Source of the DNA: Owenweeksia sp963758205
GTDB lineage: Bacteria; Bacteroidota; Bacteroidia; Flavobacteriales; Schleiferiaceae
Direction: 5' to 3'
DNA: 64,000 nt
NCBI GenBank assembly: GCA_963758205.1
Contig: CAVWUM010000006.1
Coordinates: 806,001-870,000, forward strand
Of the stretch, positions 27,661 to 35,711 are shown one piece after another. Position 1 is the first letter of the stretch. Every line of letters begins with the position of its first letter. Below the pieces are notes generated by a model. That model searched no databases and was not told the DNA's origin. It saw only the letters and a list, made by a program, of their open reading frames with translations. Both the position numbers and the translations under genes were made by a program.

Positions 27661-28509
27661 ATGGCTGATATTCAGGACTTAAAGAAAACCGCATCACAAG
27701 TAAGGCGCGACATTGTACGTATGGTTCACAGTATGCAATCCGGCCACCCCGGAGGCTCCCTTGGCTGTACCGAATTTTTCGTGGCTCTTTACTTTGAAAT
27801 CCTAAAGCACAACCCCAAACCATTTAATATGGATGGTAAGGGCGAAGACCTTTTCTTTTTGTCTAACGGCCACATTAGCCCCGTTTTTTATAGTGTACTC
27901 AGCCGCAGCGGGTATTTTGATACCGAAGAGCTTGGTACCTTCCGTAAAATAAACTCACGTCTCCAGGGCCACCCCACTACCCACGAAGGCTTGGAGGGCA
28001 TCCGCATAGCATCAGGCTCACTAGGTCAGGGTATGTCGGTAGCCATTGGTGCTGCACTTTCTAAAAAGCTTAATAATGATGATCGCCTGGTATTTACCCT
28101 TCATGGGGATGGCGAACTACAGGAAGGGCAGATTTGGGAAGCGGCCATGTTTGCCCCCGCAAATAAAGTAGATAACCTGATTTGCACCATAGATGCCAAC
28201 GGCCAGCAGATAGACGGAGCAACGGATGATGTATTACCTATGGGTAGCATAGGCGCCAAGTTTGAAGCCTTTGGCTGGGAGGTGATGACCATTGAAAATG
28301 GTAACGATATGCAGCAGGTACTGGATGGCTTAAACAAGGCCAAATCCCTTATTGGGAAAGGAAAACCTGTATGTATAGTAATGCATACCGAAATGGGTTA
28401 CGGTGTTGACTTTATGCAGGGCACTCATGAGTGGCACGGCATAGCTCCTAATGACGAGCAACTGGCCAGCGCCCTTACCCAGTTGGAGGAGACTTTAGGC
28501 GATTATTAA
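27661..28509 (+). CDS. Transketolase, N-terminal (thiamine pyrophosphate-binding) subunit
   Basis: A 282-residue protein corresponding to the first domain of transketolase. Visible are SMQSGHPGGSLGCTEFFVAL, LSNGHISPVFYSVL, GSLGQGMSVAIGAAL and the thiamine diphosphate/metal motif GDGELQEGQIWEA with the downstream N. It pairs with the separately encoded C-terminal subunit at 29906-30859 to transfer two-carbon units in the non-oxidative pentose phosphate pathway. Unusually, another gene lies between the two subunits. Confidence 0.93.
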   Translation: MADIQDLKKTASQVRRDIVRMVHSMQSGHPGGSLGCTEFFVALYFEILKHNPKPFNMDGKGEDLFFLSNGHISPVFYSVLSRSGYFDTEELGTFRKINSRLQGHPTTHEGLEGIRIASGSLGQGMSVAIGAALSKKLNNDDRLVFTLHGDGELQEGQIWEAAMFAPANKVDNLICTIDANGQQIDGATDDVLPMGSIGAKFEAFGWEVMTIENGNDMQQVLDGLNKAKSLIGKGKPVCIVMHTEMGYGVDFMQGTHEWHGIAPNDEQLASALTQLEETLGDY

Positions 28510-28518
28510 ATCAACTTT

Positions 28519-29901
28519 TTGCGCAAGCCGCTTTACATAGCCTTATTTTTTGCTCTTATCGGGAGTACTCTTCTTGCGCAAAGCAATAAAGAGGAGGAAA
28601 ACCTCACCCGCATTTTGTTTGTTTTTGATGGCTCGCAAAGTATGTATGGCCGTTGGGAAAGCGGTACCAAAATAGATGTTGCCCAAAGGCTTATGACCCA
28701 AATGCTGGACAGTCTTCAAAGTCTTAACAGCAAAAGCTTTCAACTGGCATTGAGAGTATATGGCCACCAAAAACCCGTACCCCCACAGGATTGTAACGAC
28801 ACCAAACTGGAAGTACCTTTTAAGTTCAACAACATACCGAGCATTAAAAAGGTAATTAGGGAAATTAGCCCTAAAGGCACTACTCCTATTGCCCGCTCGC
28901 TTTTACGTGCATCCTCTGATTTTCCGGCCTGCCCAAGCTGCCGAAACATCATAATTTTAATTACAGATGGCGTAGAAGCCTGCGATGAAGATCCCTGTGC
29001 AGCCTCAATGCTTTTACAAAAACAGGGCATTGCGCTTAAGCCTTTTGTAATTGGTATTGGTTTGGAAAAAGATTTTAAGCAAACCTTTGAGTGTGTGGGC
29101 AACTACTTTGACGCGGCTGATGAACAGACCTTTCAGGATGTTTTGGGCATCGTGATTTCCCAGGCACTGGATAATACCTCTGCCCAAGTAAACCTACTTA
29201 ACCAAAATGGACTTCCGAGTGAAACCAATGTACCCATCACCTTTTATGATGCGGTAAGCGGACAGGTTAAAAAGCAGTTCGTGCACACTTTAAATTTTAA
29301 AGGAAACCCGGATACCATCTACCTTGATCCGCTTGTAAACTATAGAATGACCATACATTCTGTACCAGAAGTTACCGTTAAGGATATCCGCATATACGCA
29401 GGTAAGCATAACCAGATAGAGGTGCCATTGCCGCGTGGCATGCTGCAACTCAAGATGGGCTCCTCGCGTAATCCCTATGAAAATCTGAAGTGTGTGGTTC
29501 GCGAGCATGACTCAAAAAAAATATTACATGTGCAGGATTTTAATTCTGTACAGCAGTATTTGGCAGGCTCTTACGATATTGAAATACTAACCCTGCCACG
29601 CCACATTGAAAATAACCTGCAAGTAGAAGCCGGAAAAACCACAACTATTGGTATTCCTCCTCCCGGAAGGGTAAACATTAGCAGTACCTCTGCCGGTTAT
29701 GGCGCTATACTTTTAGAGGTTGGAAACGAGCAGGTATGGCTCATAGATTTGGACAACACGCAAACAAGACATAGCTTGTATTTGCAGCCCGGAAACTACC
29801 GTGTGATATTCCGCACCGGTTCTTCGCAAAGCACGGAATACAGCACTTCACAAACTTTTACAATAACATCAGGAACCACCACCATCGTAAAACTCAATTA
29901 A
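28519..29901 (+). CDS. Secreted von Willebrand factor A domain protein
   Basis: A 460-residue protein with a signal peptide (ALFFALIGSTLLAQ) and a vWA domain. The metal-ion-dependent adhesion site is intact: VFDGSQSMYGRW (DxSxS), GTTPIARSL and ILITDGVEACD. The remaining 230 residues are beta-rich, with repeats of carbohydrate-binding or PEGA-like appearance (LDNTQTRHSLYLQPGNYRVIF). No ATG fits; the only reasonable start is TTG at 28519, 9 bp after the transketolase subunit stop. It ends 4 bp before the second subunit. A link with transketolase is unlikely biochemically; the role is unknown. Confidence 0.78.
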   Translation: MRKPLYIALFFALIGSTLLAQSNKEEENLTRILFVFDGSQSMYGRWESGTKIDVAQRLMTQMLDSLQSLNSKSFQLALRVYGHQKPVPPQDCNDTKLEVPFKFNNIPSIKKVIREISPKGTTPIARSLLRASSDFPACPSCRNIIILITDGVEACDEDPCAASMLLQKQGIALKPFVIGIGLEKDFKQTFECVGNYFDAADEQTFQDVLGIVISQALDNTSAQVNLLNQNGLPSETNVPITFYDAVSGQVKKQFVHTLNFKGNPDTIYLDPLVNYRMTIHSVPEVTVKDIRIYAGKHNQIEVPLPRGMLQLKMGSSRNPYENLKCVVREHDSKKILHVQDFNSVQQYLAGSYDIEILTLPRHIENNLQVEAGKTTTIGIPPPGRVNISSTSAGYGAILLEVGNEQVWLIDLDNTQTRHSLYLQPGNYRVIFRTGSSQSTEYSTSQTFTITSGTTTIVKLN

Positions 29902-29905
29902 TACC

Positions 29906-30859
29906 ATGAAAAAGTACACGGATCAGGGATCAAAAGACACGCGCTCAGGATTTGGAGCAGGATTGCTGGAGCTTGGCAAAACCAATGAAAATGTAGTGGC
30001 CCTTTGTGCGGACCTTACCGGCTCGCTAAAAATGGACGCCTTTAAAAAGGAATTTCCGGATCGCTTTTTCCAGGTAGGTATTGCAGAAGCCAATATGATG
30101 GGTATTGCTGCCGGACAAACCATTGGTGGTAAAATTCCCTTTACGGGAACCTTTGCCAACTTCTCTACCGGAAGGGTGTATGACCAGATCCGCCAGTCTA
30201 TTGCCTACTCTGGTAAAAATGTAAAGATATGTGCTTCGCACTCCGGCCTTACTTTAGGTGAGGATGGCGCCACCCACCAGATACTGGAAGATATTGGCCT
30301 GATGAAAATGTTGCCGGGAATGACTGTAATCAACACATGTGATTACAATCAAACCAAAGCTGCAACCATTGCTATTGCCGAACATCAGGGCCCGGTTTAC
30401 CTGCGCTTTGGCCGACCAAAAGTGCCAAACTTCACCCCTGAGGATCAAAAATTTGAAGTGGGTAAGGCCGTGATGTTAAATGAAGGTACAGATGTAACTA
30501 TTATTGCTACCGGTCATTTGGTTTGGAAAGCTATCGAGGCAGGCGAGGCATTGGCAGAGCAAAATATTAGTGCCGAAATCATTAACATCCACACCATTAA
30601 GCCTTTGGATGATGAGGCCATTTTGAAGTCTGTTGGGAAAACGGGCTGTGTGGTTACTGCCGAAGAGCACCAGATGTTTGGCGGACTTGGCGAAAGTGTA
30701 AGCGGGCTACTTAGCCGCGAGTTACCGCGCCCACAGGAGTTTGTAGCCGTAAATGATTCATTTGGCGAAAGCGGAAAACCTGAAGAACTGCTATTGAAGT
30801 ATGGACTGAGCACTGCCAATATTGTTGAAGCCGCTAAAAAAGCAATTCAGAGGAAGTAG
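29906..30859 (+). CDS. Transketolase, C-terminal subunit
   Basis: A 317-residue protein equal to the pyrimidine-binding and C-terminal domains of transketolase. It contains VALCADLTGSLKMDAFKKEFPDRFFQVGIAEANMMGIAAG (catalytic Glu in GIAEAN), GEDGATHQILEDIGLMKMLPGMTVI and EEHQMFGGLGESVSG. It works with the 27661-28509 subunit. A strong terminator follows 28 bp downstream, so the three genes form one transcript. Confidence 0.94.
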   Translation: MKKYTDQGSKDTRSGFGAGLLELGKTNENVVALCADLTGSLKMDAFKKEFPDRFFQVGIAEANMMGIAAGQTIGGKIPFTGTFANFSTGRVYDQIRQSIAYSGKNVKICASHSGLTLGEDGATHQILEDIGLMKMLPGMTVINTCDYNQTKAATIAIAEHQGPVYLRFGRPKVPNFTPEDQKFEVGKAVMLNEGTDVTIIATGHLVWKAIEAGEALAEQNISAEIINIHTIKPLDDEAILKSVGKTGCVVTAEEHQMFGGLGESVSGLLSRELPRPQEFVAVNDSFGESGKPEELLLKYGLSTANIVEAAKKAIQRK

Positions 30860-30886
30860 CACTTCTCACTAAACAGTTAATAAAAG

Positions 30887-30925
30887 GCGGATAAAACTCT
30901 AAGCAGTTTTATCCGCTTTTTTTTT
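30887..30925 (+). terminator. Strong rho-independent terminator of the transketolase operon
   Basis: A perfect 12-bp inverted repeat, GCGGATAAAACT (30887-30898) and AGTTTTATCCGC (30905-30916), around a 6-base loop is followed by a run of nine T residues. Confidence 0.92.
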
Positions 30926-30928
30926 AAC

Positions 30929-31064
30929 CCCTCCGCACTCAAGGGAGGATTTAGAATGGCTCCGCTTTAAGGATGTTTATTTTGATGAAATATTTCCTTA
31001 AATGTGATTCACTCGTAATGTGTAGCTATCCCCCCTTGAGGGGCGCGCAGGGGGGTGACTCCAT
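30929..31064. repeat. GC-rich intergenic palindromic repeat
   Basis: CCCCTCC...GGGAGGA at 30929-30950 and a longer element at 31030-31055 with CCCCCC and GGGGGG arms around TTGAGGGGCGCGCA. These are G/C-tract hairpins of the kind scattered between Bacteroidota genes. No gene is convincing in 30926-31153. Confidence 0.5.
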
Positions 31065-31153
31065 ATTTCCACTGGCAAAACTCAACTTCTTTCGCAACCC
31101 ATTAAACCATCATTTCCTTCTTCCGTCATACCTTTCACAAAACATTACAAAGG

Positions 31154-31684
31154 TTGGAGGAGCGCATCCTGGAATTGTTAAATACAAAGAAGCCAAAACC
31201 GGCTTTTGAACTAATTGTAGAAGCCTACAGCGAGAGGCTATACTGGCATATCCGCAGGATGGTTACTTACCATGAAGATGCGGACGATGTGCTTCAAAAC
31301 ACCTACATCAAAATCTGGAAGAATATTTCCTCCTTTCGGGGAGATTCCAAGGTTTATACCTGGTTATACCGCATAGCTACCAACGAAGCACTGGATCATA
31401 TCCGAAAAAATAAGAAGTTACAAACAGTGGGCGCTGATGGCGAAAGTGTAGAATATGATAACGCACATGGCGACATGTATTTTGACAGCGAAATGGCTGA
31501 GGCTAGATTACACAAGGCCATAGCTGCCTTGCCGGAAAAGCAGCGCCTGGTTTTTAATCTTAAATATTTTGAAGAAATGAAGTATGAAGATATGGCAGAG
31601 GTAACCGGTACTTCGGTAGGAGCCTTGAAGGCCTCGTATTCCTTAGCTGTTAAAAAGATTAAAGATCACCTGAATAATGATTAA
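31154..31684 (+). CDS. ECF-type RNA polymerase sigma factor
   Basis: A 176-residue sigma-70 family protein. Region 2 covers RLYWHIRRMVTYHEDADDVLQNTYIKIW and WLYRIATNEALDHIRK. Region 4 covers LPEKQRLVFNLKYFEEMKYEDMAEVTGTSVGALKASY with the helix-turn-helix. The only start that keeps region 2 whole is TTG at 31154; an ATG is found only inside region 2. TACCTTTC just upstream resembles a -7 element. It is followed by a membrane protein that is probably its anti-sigma factor and by a Spy-like periplasmic protein. Confidence 0.88.
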   Translation: MEERILELLNTKKPKPAFELIVEAYSERLYWHIRRMVTYHEDADDVLQNTYIKIWKNISSFRGDSKVYTWLYRIATNEALDHIRKNKKLQTVGADGESVEYDNAHGDMYFDSEMAEARLHKAIAALPEKQRLVFNLKYFEEMKYEDMAEVTGTSVGALKASYSLAVKKIKDHLNND

Positions 31685-31717
31685 ACCTTTAACCCGATCA
31701 GTAATCAAATCATTGTT

Positions 31718-32158
31718 ATGGAAAAAGATTATTTAAAAGATTTTGACAAGACAAGGAATCCTCAAAAGGTTCCGGAGGGCTACTTTGATAAAAAGAAGTC
31801 AAGCCTCCTTGCCATTGCCGATGAGCAAACTGACGGAACTCCAAAGGTCTTTAATCTAAAAGCCACATTGGGCTGGGTGGCTGGTATAGCGGCTGCCGTT
31901 TTACTGGGTATATATTTATATCCATCCTCACCTACAAATACTGGCAATACCATTTCAGAACCGGCCCTTACCAATGCCTCTATCGAGGAGTATCTTTTAG
32001 AGGAATACCCGGCAGGGGTTACTGAAGAGAACATAATTATTAATGAATTAACAGAGGGCGACCTGGATGAACTTGGGTTTAGCGCCCTAGAACAAAACGA
32101 ATTAGAAGATTTTTTAGATAACAATTTTGATCAAACATTGGATTATGAATATTTATAA
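31718..32158 (+). CDS. Putative anti-sigma factor, membrane protein
   Basis: A 146-residue protein with a 60-residue cytoplasmic N-terminus containing PEGYFDKKKSSLL, one membrane helix (LGWVAGIAAAVLLGIYLYP, about 52-70), and an acidic extracytoplasmic tail. That layout and its place 33 bp after an ECF sigma gene are typical of Bacteroidota anti-sigma proteins, although no zinc-binding HxxxCxxC motif is present. The role is inferred from context. Confidence 0.6.
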   Translation: MEKDYLKDFDKTRNPQKVPEGYFDKKKSSLLAIADEQTDGTPKVFNLKATLGWVAGIAAAVLLGIYLYPSSPTNTGNTISEPALTNASIEEYLLEEYPAGVTEENIIINELTEGDLDELGFSALEQNELEDFLDNNFDQTLDYEYL

Positions 32159-32609
32159 AAACTGCATGATAGCATTGTTGCTGGTGGCTGGTACCACAGC
32201 ATTTGCCCAGCCAAACCGCGATAAACAGGATATAAGCGATAGAATTGAAGCCATGCGCATAAGCTTTATTACACAACGGCTGGACCTCACCCCTGAGGAG
32301 GCCCAAAAGTTTTGGCCTGTTTATAACGAATACCGAAAAGAGCTTGATAAACATATTGGCCCTGATGAGGACGGACCGCCCCATATGCGCAGGCCTGATA
32401 TTAACAATATGAGCGATGAAGAAATAATTGCCATGATGGAAAAAGAGATGGAAAGACAGGCTAAATTATTGGAGCTGAGGAGAAATTACTTTAAGAAATT
32501 TCAAAAAGTACTTCCGGTAAAAAAGGTGGCCAAACTTTTTGAAGCCGAGCGCGATTTTCAGCGCCAGCTTATCCGCAAGCTTTCTGATAAGGACAGGGGA
32601 AAACGGTGA
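32145..32609 (+). CDS. Periplasmic Spy/CpxP-like helical protein
   Basis: A 154-residue secreted protein (signal peptide CMIALLLVAGTTAFAQ) made of long amphipathic helices. ISFITQRLDLTPEEAQKFWPVYNEYRKELD and the arrangement of charged helices recall the LTxxQ-type Spy/CpxP and Sensor-of-blue-light-like stress proteins. The start at 32145 overlaps the end of the anti-sigma gene by 14 bp; an upstream in-frame ATG at 32127 would delay the signal peptide. It is probably an envelope-stress sensor or chaperone controlled by the sigma factor of the same operon. Confidence 0.62.
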   Translation: MNIYKNCMIALLLVAGTTAFAQPNRDKQDISDRIEAMRISFITQRLDLTPEEAQKFWPVYNEYRKELDKHIGPDEDGPPHMRRPDINNMSDEEIIAMMEKEMERQAKLLELRRNYFKKFQKVLPVKKVAKLFEAERDFQRQLIRKLSDKDRGKR

Positions 32610-32617
32610 AATAAATT

Positions 32618-32647
32618 TTTGCCAAAATCAAAATGAATGTATATTTG
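32618..32647 (+). promoter_or_regulatory. Promoter of tRNA-His
   Basis: TTTG at 32618-32621, an 18-base spacer, then TATATTTG at 32640-32647 match both Bacteroidota promoter elements exactly. The tRNA gene begins 38 bp downstream. Confidence 0.75.
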
Positions 32648-32685
32648 CGCCCCGTTTTGGAAGCAATTTCACACTCGGTTTAAAT

Positions 32686-32760
32686 GGTGATTGTAGCTCA
32701 GTTGGTTAGAGCGCCTGATTGTGGTTCAGGAGGTCGTGGGTTCGAGACCCATCTTTCACC
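32686..32760 (+). tRNA. tRNA-His (GTG anticodon)
   Basis: A cloverleaf can be folded: G-1 pairs with C73 as required for tRNA-His, D arm GCTC/GAGC, anticodon stem CCTGA/TCAGG with loop TTGTGGT (anticodon GTG), T arm GTGGG/CCCAT. The acceptor stem 1-7 is GTGATTG against 66-72 CTTTCAC, which leaves two adjacent T-T mismatches at pairs 5-68 and 6-67. No CCA is encoded. It is the only RNA gene seen in the window. Confidence 0.92.
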
Positions 32761-32770
32761 CTTAGAAAGA

Positions 32771-32797
32771 AGCTTCGGTAATTCCGGAGCTTTTTTT
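32771..32797 (+). terminator. Terminator of tRNA-His
   Basis: AGCTTCGG (32771-32778) pairs with CCGGAGCT (32784-32791), one G-T pair, 5-base loop, and six T residues follow. It starts 11 bp after the tRNA. Confidence 0.85.
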
Positions 32798-32837
32798 ATG
32801 CCCTGAACTTTTCATTAAGACCGGGTCGAGAAGTTTA

Positions 32838-32881
32838 CCCCGAAGAAGCTTTGAGAATTTCGGGGAGACCCATCTTTTACC
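32838..32881. repeat. Partial duplicate of the tRNA-His 3' end next to a hairpin
   Basis: GAGACCCATCTTTTACC (32865-32881) repeats the last 17 bases of tRNA-His (32744-32760) with one difference, 121 bp downstream in the same direction. It abuts an inverted repeat CCCCGAA (32838-32844)/TTCGGGG (32859-32865). A second 3' end of a tRNA is a typical trace of site-specific integration, but no integrase remains here. Confidence 0.6.
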
Positions 32882-32966
32882 ACTAAGTTTAAAAGCCAGG
32901 CCTTTTGGTTGGCATTTTTCATTTCATTTGTCCCATTCCTCTCTTTCGCCTACTTTGGCCGCACAA

Positions 32967-33389
32967 ATGAAAACGCGCGTATTCCCACTTCTCTTTATCT
33001 TTCTTCTAGCCCTACCTGGCCTTGCTCAACGTATCGATCCCGGTGAAATTGGTTATTACCAGGAAAGAGTCGAAAGCGGCCGCCATATCAAAAAAATTGG
33101 GATGAGCATGTTTGTACCCGGAGCGGTAATATTTGCAACGGGCGTAGTAATGCTTTCTACAGCTCAATATGATACTGATGTGAATGGCATGCTGGAGATT
33201 AATGATCCCAATTTTAGTCTGGGATTTGCGCTCGTAATTAACGGGCTGCCATTAGGTGCTATAGGTGGAATAATGACGCTGGCAGGTAATTCAAAAATGA
33301 AGCGGGCTCAGCGGCAACTCGATAAAATTTCCCTGAGCTATTATAACGGCAATGGGTTGCAAGGTGTGGGATTGACCTATAGATTTTGA
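32967..33389 (+). CDS. Hypothetical membrane protein
   Basis: A 140-residue protein with a signal peptide (MKTRVFPLLFIFLLALPGLAQ) and two further hydrophobic segments (about 37-56 and 82-104, GFALVINGLPLGAIGGIMTLAG). It ends GVGLTYRF, the terminal aromatic pattern of outer-membrane proteins. I chose the ATG at 32967, which begins the signal peptide. TACTTTGG just upstream resembles a -7 element. The function is unknown. Confidence 0.55.
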   Translation: MKTRVFPLLFIFLLALPGLAQRIDPGEIGYYQERVESGRHIKKIGMSMFVPGAVIFATGVVMLSTAQYDTDVNGMLEINDPNFSLGFALVINGLPLGAIGGIMTLAGNSKMKRAQRQLDKISLSYYNGNGLQGVGLTYRF

Positions 33390-33390
33390 G

Positions 33391-33484
33391 TTGGGTAGTG
33401 AGTATTGAGTAGTTAGTATTTAGCGCCTAAGCTTTAAGGCCTAGAGTTTAGGCTTTAGAATTTAGAGATTAGTATTTAGAGTTT
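33391..33484. repeat. Low-complexity TTTAG/GTATT repeat
   Basis: The 94 bases between two convergent genes are built from short variants of AGTATTTAG, TTTAGAG and GGCTTTAGAA, repeated imperfectly about ten times. There is no coding potential. Confidence 0.6.
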
Positions 33485-33503
33485 CAAACTTCGTCCTTCC
33501 TGA

Positions 33504-35618
33504 TTACTCCGGATACTGAACCCGAACATGATAAATATTCATCAGCATCTTTTTAAAGATTTTCTTGATTTCCTTGATCTCCCGTAAGGTAATATCCGCG
33601 TTTTCAAACTGACCCGATTCCATTTGCTGATCGATGATATTATCCACCAGCTTATCAATTTTTTCATGATCAGGCTCCGGCAAGCTACGGCTGGCAGCTT
33701 CTACAGAATCGGCCATCATTAGTGCAGCTGTTTCTTTACTAAAAGGTTTCGGGCCGGGGTAGGTAAATTTGGCAAGGTCCACCTCCTCATCCGGAAAGTT
33801 TTTAATGTACTTTTTATAAAAGTACATTACTGTTGAAGTACCATGGTGAGTGCGGATAAAATCAATTAATATATCCGGCAGGTTGTTCTTTTTAGCCAGT
33901 TTTATCCCATCCTTCACATGGCCAATTATTATTTCGGCACTTTCTTCAAACGAAAGTTCGTCATGAGGATTAAGTCCTGTAGTTTGGTTCTCGATAAAGT
34001 ACATCGGGTTGTTCATCTTACCGATATCATGATATAGAGCTCCGGTGCGCACTAAAAGGGCATTTCCATGTATCTTTAATACTGCGGCTTCCGCCAGATT
34101 GGCCACCTGCATGCTATGCTGAAAGGTACCAGGGGCCTGCTGCGCAAGTTTTCGCAACAGCGGGTTGTTGGTGTCGCTAAGCTCCAGCAGACTTACGTCA
34201 GATACAAAGCCAAAGGTTTTCTCCTGAAAGTAAATAAGCGGAAATGACATCAACGTAAGAAAGCCGTTACCGGCAAAAAAAGCAAAATTCAGTTTATCGA
34301 TTTGCTGTAGGTTGCCCTCCTGTATCACAGCCATAGCAAGATATGAAAGACAATATACCAGTATAATTTTGGCTGCGGTAAAAAACAACTGACTCCTTTT
34401 ATAAAGGTTATTTACCAACACCACCGAAAATACCCCGGCAATAAATTGCAGGTAAATAAACTCAAAGCTATTGGGCAGCATAATGCCACAGATTAGCACG
34501 GCCACCATGTTTACAAACAGGGCCAGGCGGGTATCAAAAAATGACTTGAGGGTTATGGGCAAAATGGTGAAGGGAACGAGGTAAACGTACTGCACTCCAA
34601 AACTCAATACCAGGCGCACCATCAGTACAATAAAAAGTACATTCATCAATATAAATGTGAGCTTGGTAATGTCTTCCATTAGCTGTTTTCTAAACTGCAT
34701 CAGGAAGATGTAGAGTACAGTAAACAACAGTCCCATCTGCAAAATCTGACCACCCAATAAATAGTAAACTCCAAACTTATTATCAAAAGAACCCTGGTAG
34801 CTGAGCTTGAGGGAATTTAACTTGGCAAATTTTTCATCATCTACAATATTGCCTTTAAATATGATCAACTCGCCATCCTGTACCACTCCTCTTGTAGGCA
34901 CTATACCTTCCATTTGAGATTGCAGGTAGCTATCAGTGGTTTTCTGATCTTTATAAATATTGTATTGTAACTGATCGAGAACGGCCGGAACCACCACTTT
35001 TTGAATAGCGTCAGGTTCAGGTTTAAATGCAGAGCGCACTGCTTCGGTAGCCGTAGCAATAGAATAATACTCCGTAAGCTGCACCGAAGAGCTAACCCCA
35101 CCTGAGGTAAGCAGTACTTCGCCATACTCTAAACCTTCCCGCTCAAATGGCTGTAGCACACCTCTTTTGTAAATATCCTTTAGCAGCCGTCTACTTTTTT
35201 CTTCCAGCCGCACTTTTAATTCATCAGTAAATTTCACATCATTATTTGCCTTACCGGCAGAGTCGCGCAGCGCTACAGCCTTATTCCAGTCCGAGGTAAA
35301 TTCAGCCTCAAAACCTGTAAGAGCATTTTCAGCCACATCATCCTTGGACTTTAAAAACAGAGTCTTTTCTTTATCCAATCTGGCCTTTTCGGCTTCAATT
35401 TCTTCAGGGGTTTTTACCACCGGAAAGTCAAAGGGAGCCACCAGGTTTTCGTAAAGCCAGGGTTTACCCTTTTGAAACTCGTATTTGAACTTTACCTCTC
35501 GCGGAGTAAGATATACCACAAAGGCAATGGACACCGTGAACAGCACTAAGCTGGCGATGCGTGTTTGGTGATTCTGTAAATAAAGGAGTATGCTCTTCAT
35601 AGGTGGTATCGATTTCAA
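33504..35618 (-). CDS. 7TM-HD (PgpH-type) cyclic-di-AMP phosphodiesterase
   Basis: A 704-residue membrane protein. One N-terminal helix (about 15-35), an extracytoplasmic 7TMR-HDED-like domain up to about 290, seven membrane helices (295-480), then a cytoplasmic HD domain with HSMQVANLAEAAVLKI, ALYHDIGKMNNP and IIGHVKDGIKLAKK. The HD residues and the following metal-binding histidines (IRTHHGTSTVMYF) are present. PgpH/YqfF proteins hydrolyse cyclic di-AMP, so this probably does too. It is a single gene. Confidence 0.9.
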   Translation of the reverse strand: MKSIPPMKSILLYLQNHQTRIASLVLFTVSIAFVVYLTPREVKFKYEFQKGKPWLYENLVAPFDFPVVKTPEEIEAEKARLDKEKTLFLKSKDDVAENALTGFEAEFTSDWNKAVALRDSAGKANNDVKFTDELKVRLEEKSRRLLKDIYKRGVLQPFEREGLEYGEVLLTSGGVSSSVQLTEYYSIATATEAVRSAFKPEPDAIQKVVVPAVLDQLQYNIYKDQKTTDSYLQSQMEGIVPTRGVVQDGELIIFKGNIVDDEKFAKLNSLKLSYQGSFDNKFGVYYLLGGQILQMGLLFTVLYIFLMQFRKQLMEDITKLTFILMNVLFIVLMVRLVLSFGVQYVYLVPFTILPITLKSFFDTRLALFVNMVAVLICGIMLPNSFEFIYLQFIAGVFSVVLVNNLYKRSQLFFTAAKIILVYCLSYLAMAVIQEGNLQQIDKLNFAFFAGNGFLTLMSFPLIYFQEKTFGFVSDVSLLELSDTNNPLLRKLAQQAPGTFQHSMQVANLAEAAVLKIHGNALLVRTGALYHDIGKMNNPMYFIENQTTGLNPHDELSFEESAEIIIGHVKDGIKLAKKNNLPDILIDFIRTHHGTSTVMYFYKKYIKNFPDEEVDLAKFTYPGPKPFSKETAALMMADSVEAASRSLPEPDHEKIDKLVDNIIDQQMESGQFENADITLREIKEIKKIFKKMLMNIYHVRVQYPE

Positions 35619-35711
35619 AAATAGGGATAAAGCCTACGCCCGCAAATTCGCTCGATTTTTCTGTATTTTCGCGCCATTGAAGAACATTTTATCACCACAA
35701 AATTAGCATAG

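Noticed and set aside
30973..31209. Frame of 78 codons overlapping the sigma factor start
   Set aside because: It crosses a GC-rich palindromic repeat and overlaps the sigma gene in another frame; composition does not look coding.
32838..32865. Hairpin CCCCGAA/TTCGGGG as a second terminator
   Set aside because: The 14-base loop is long and no T run follows directly; listed only as part of the tRNA-end duplicate.
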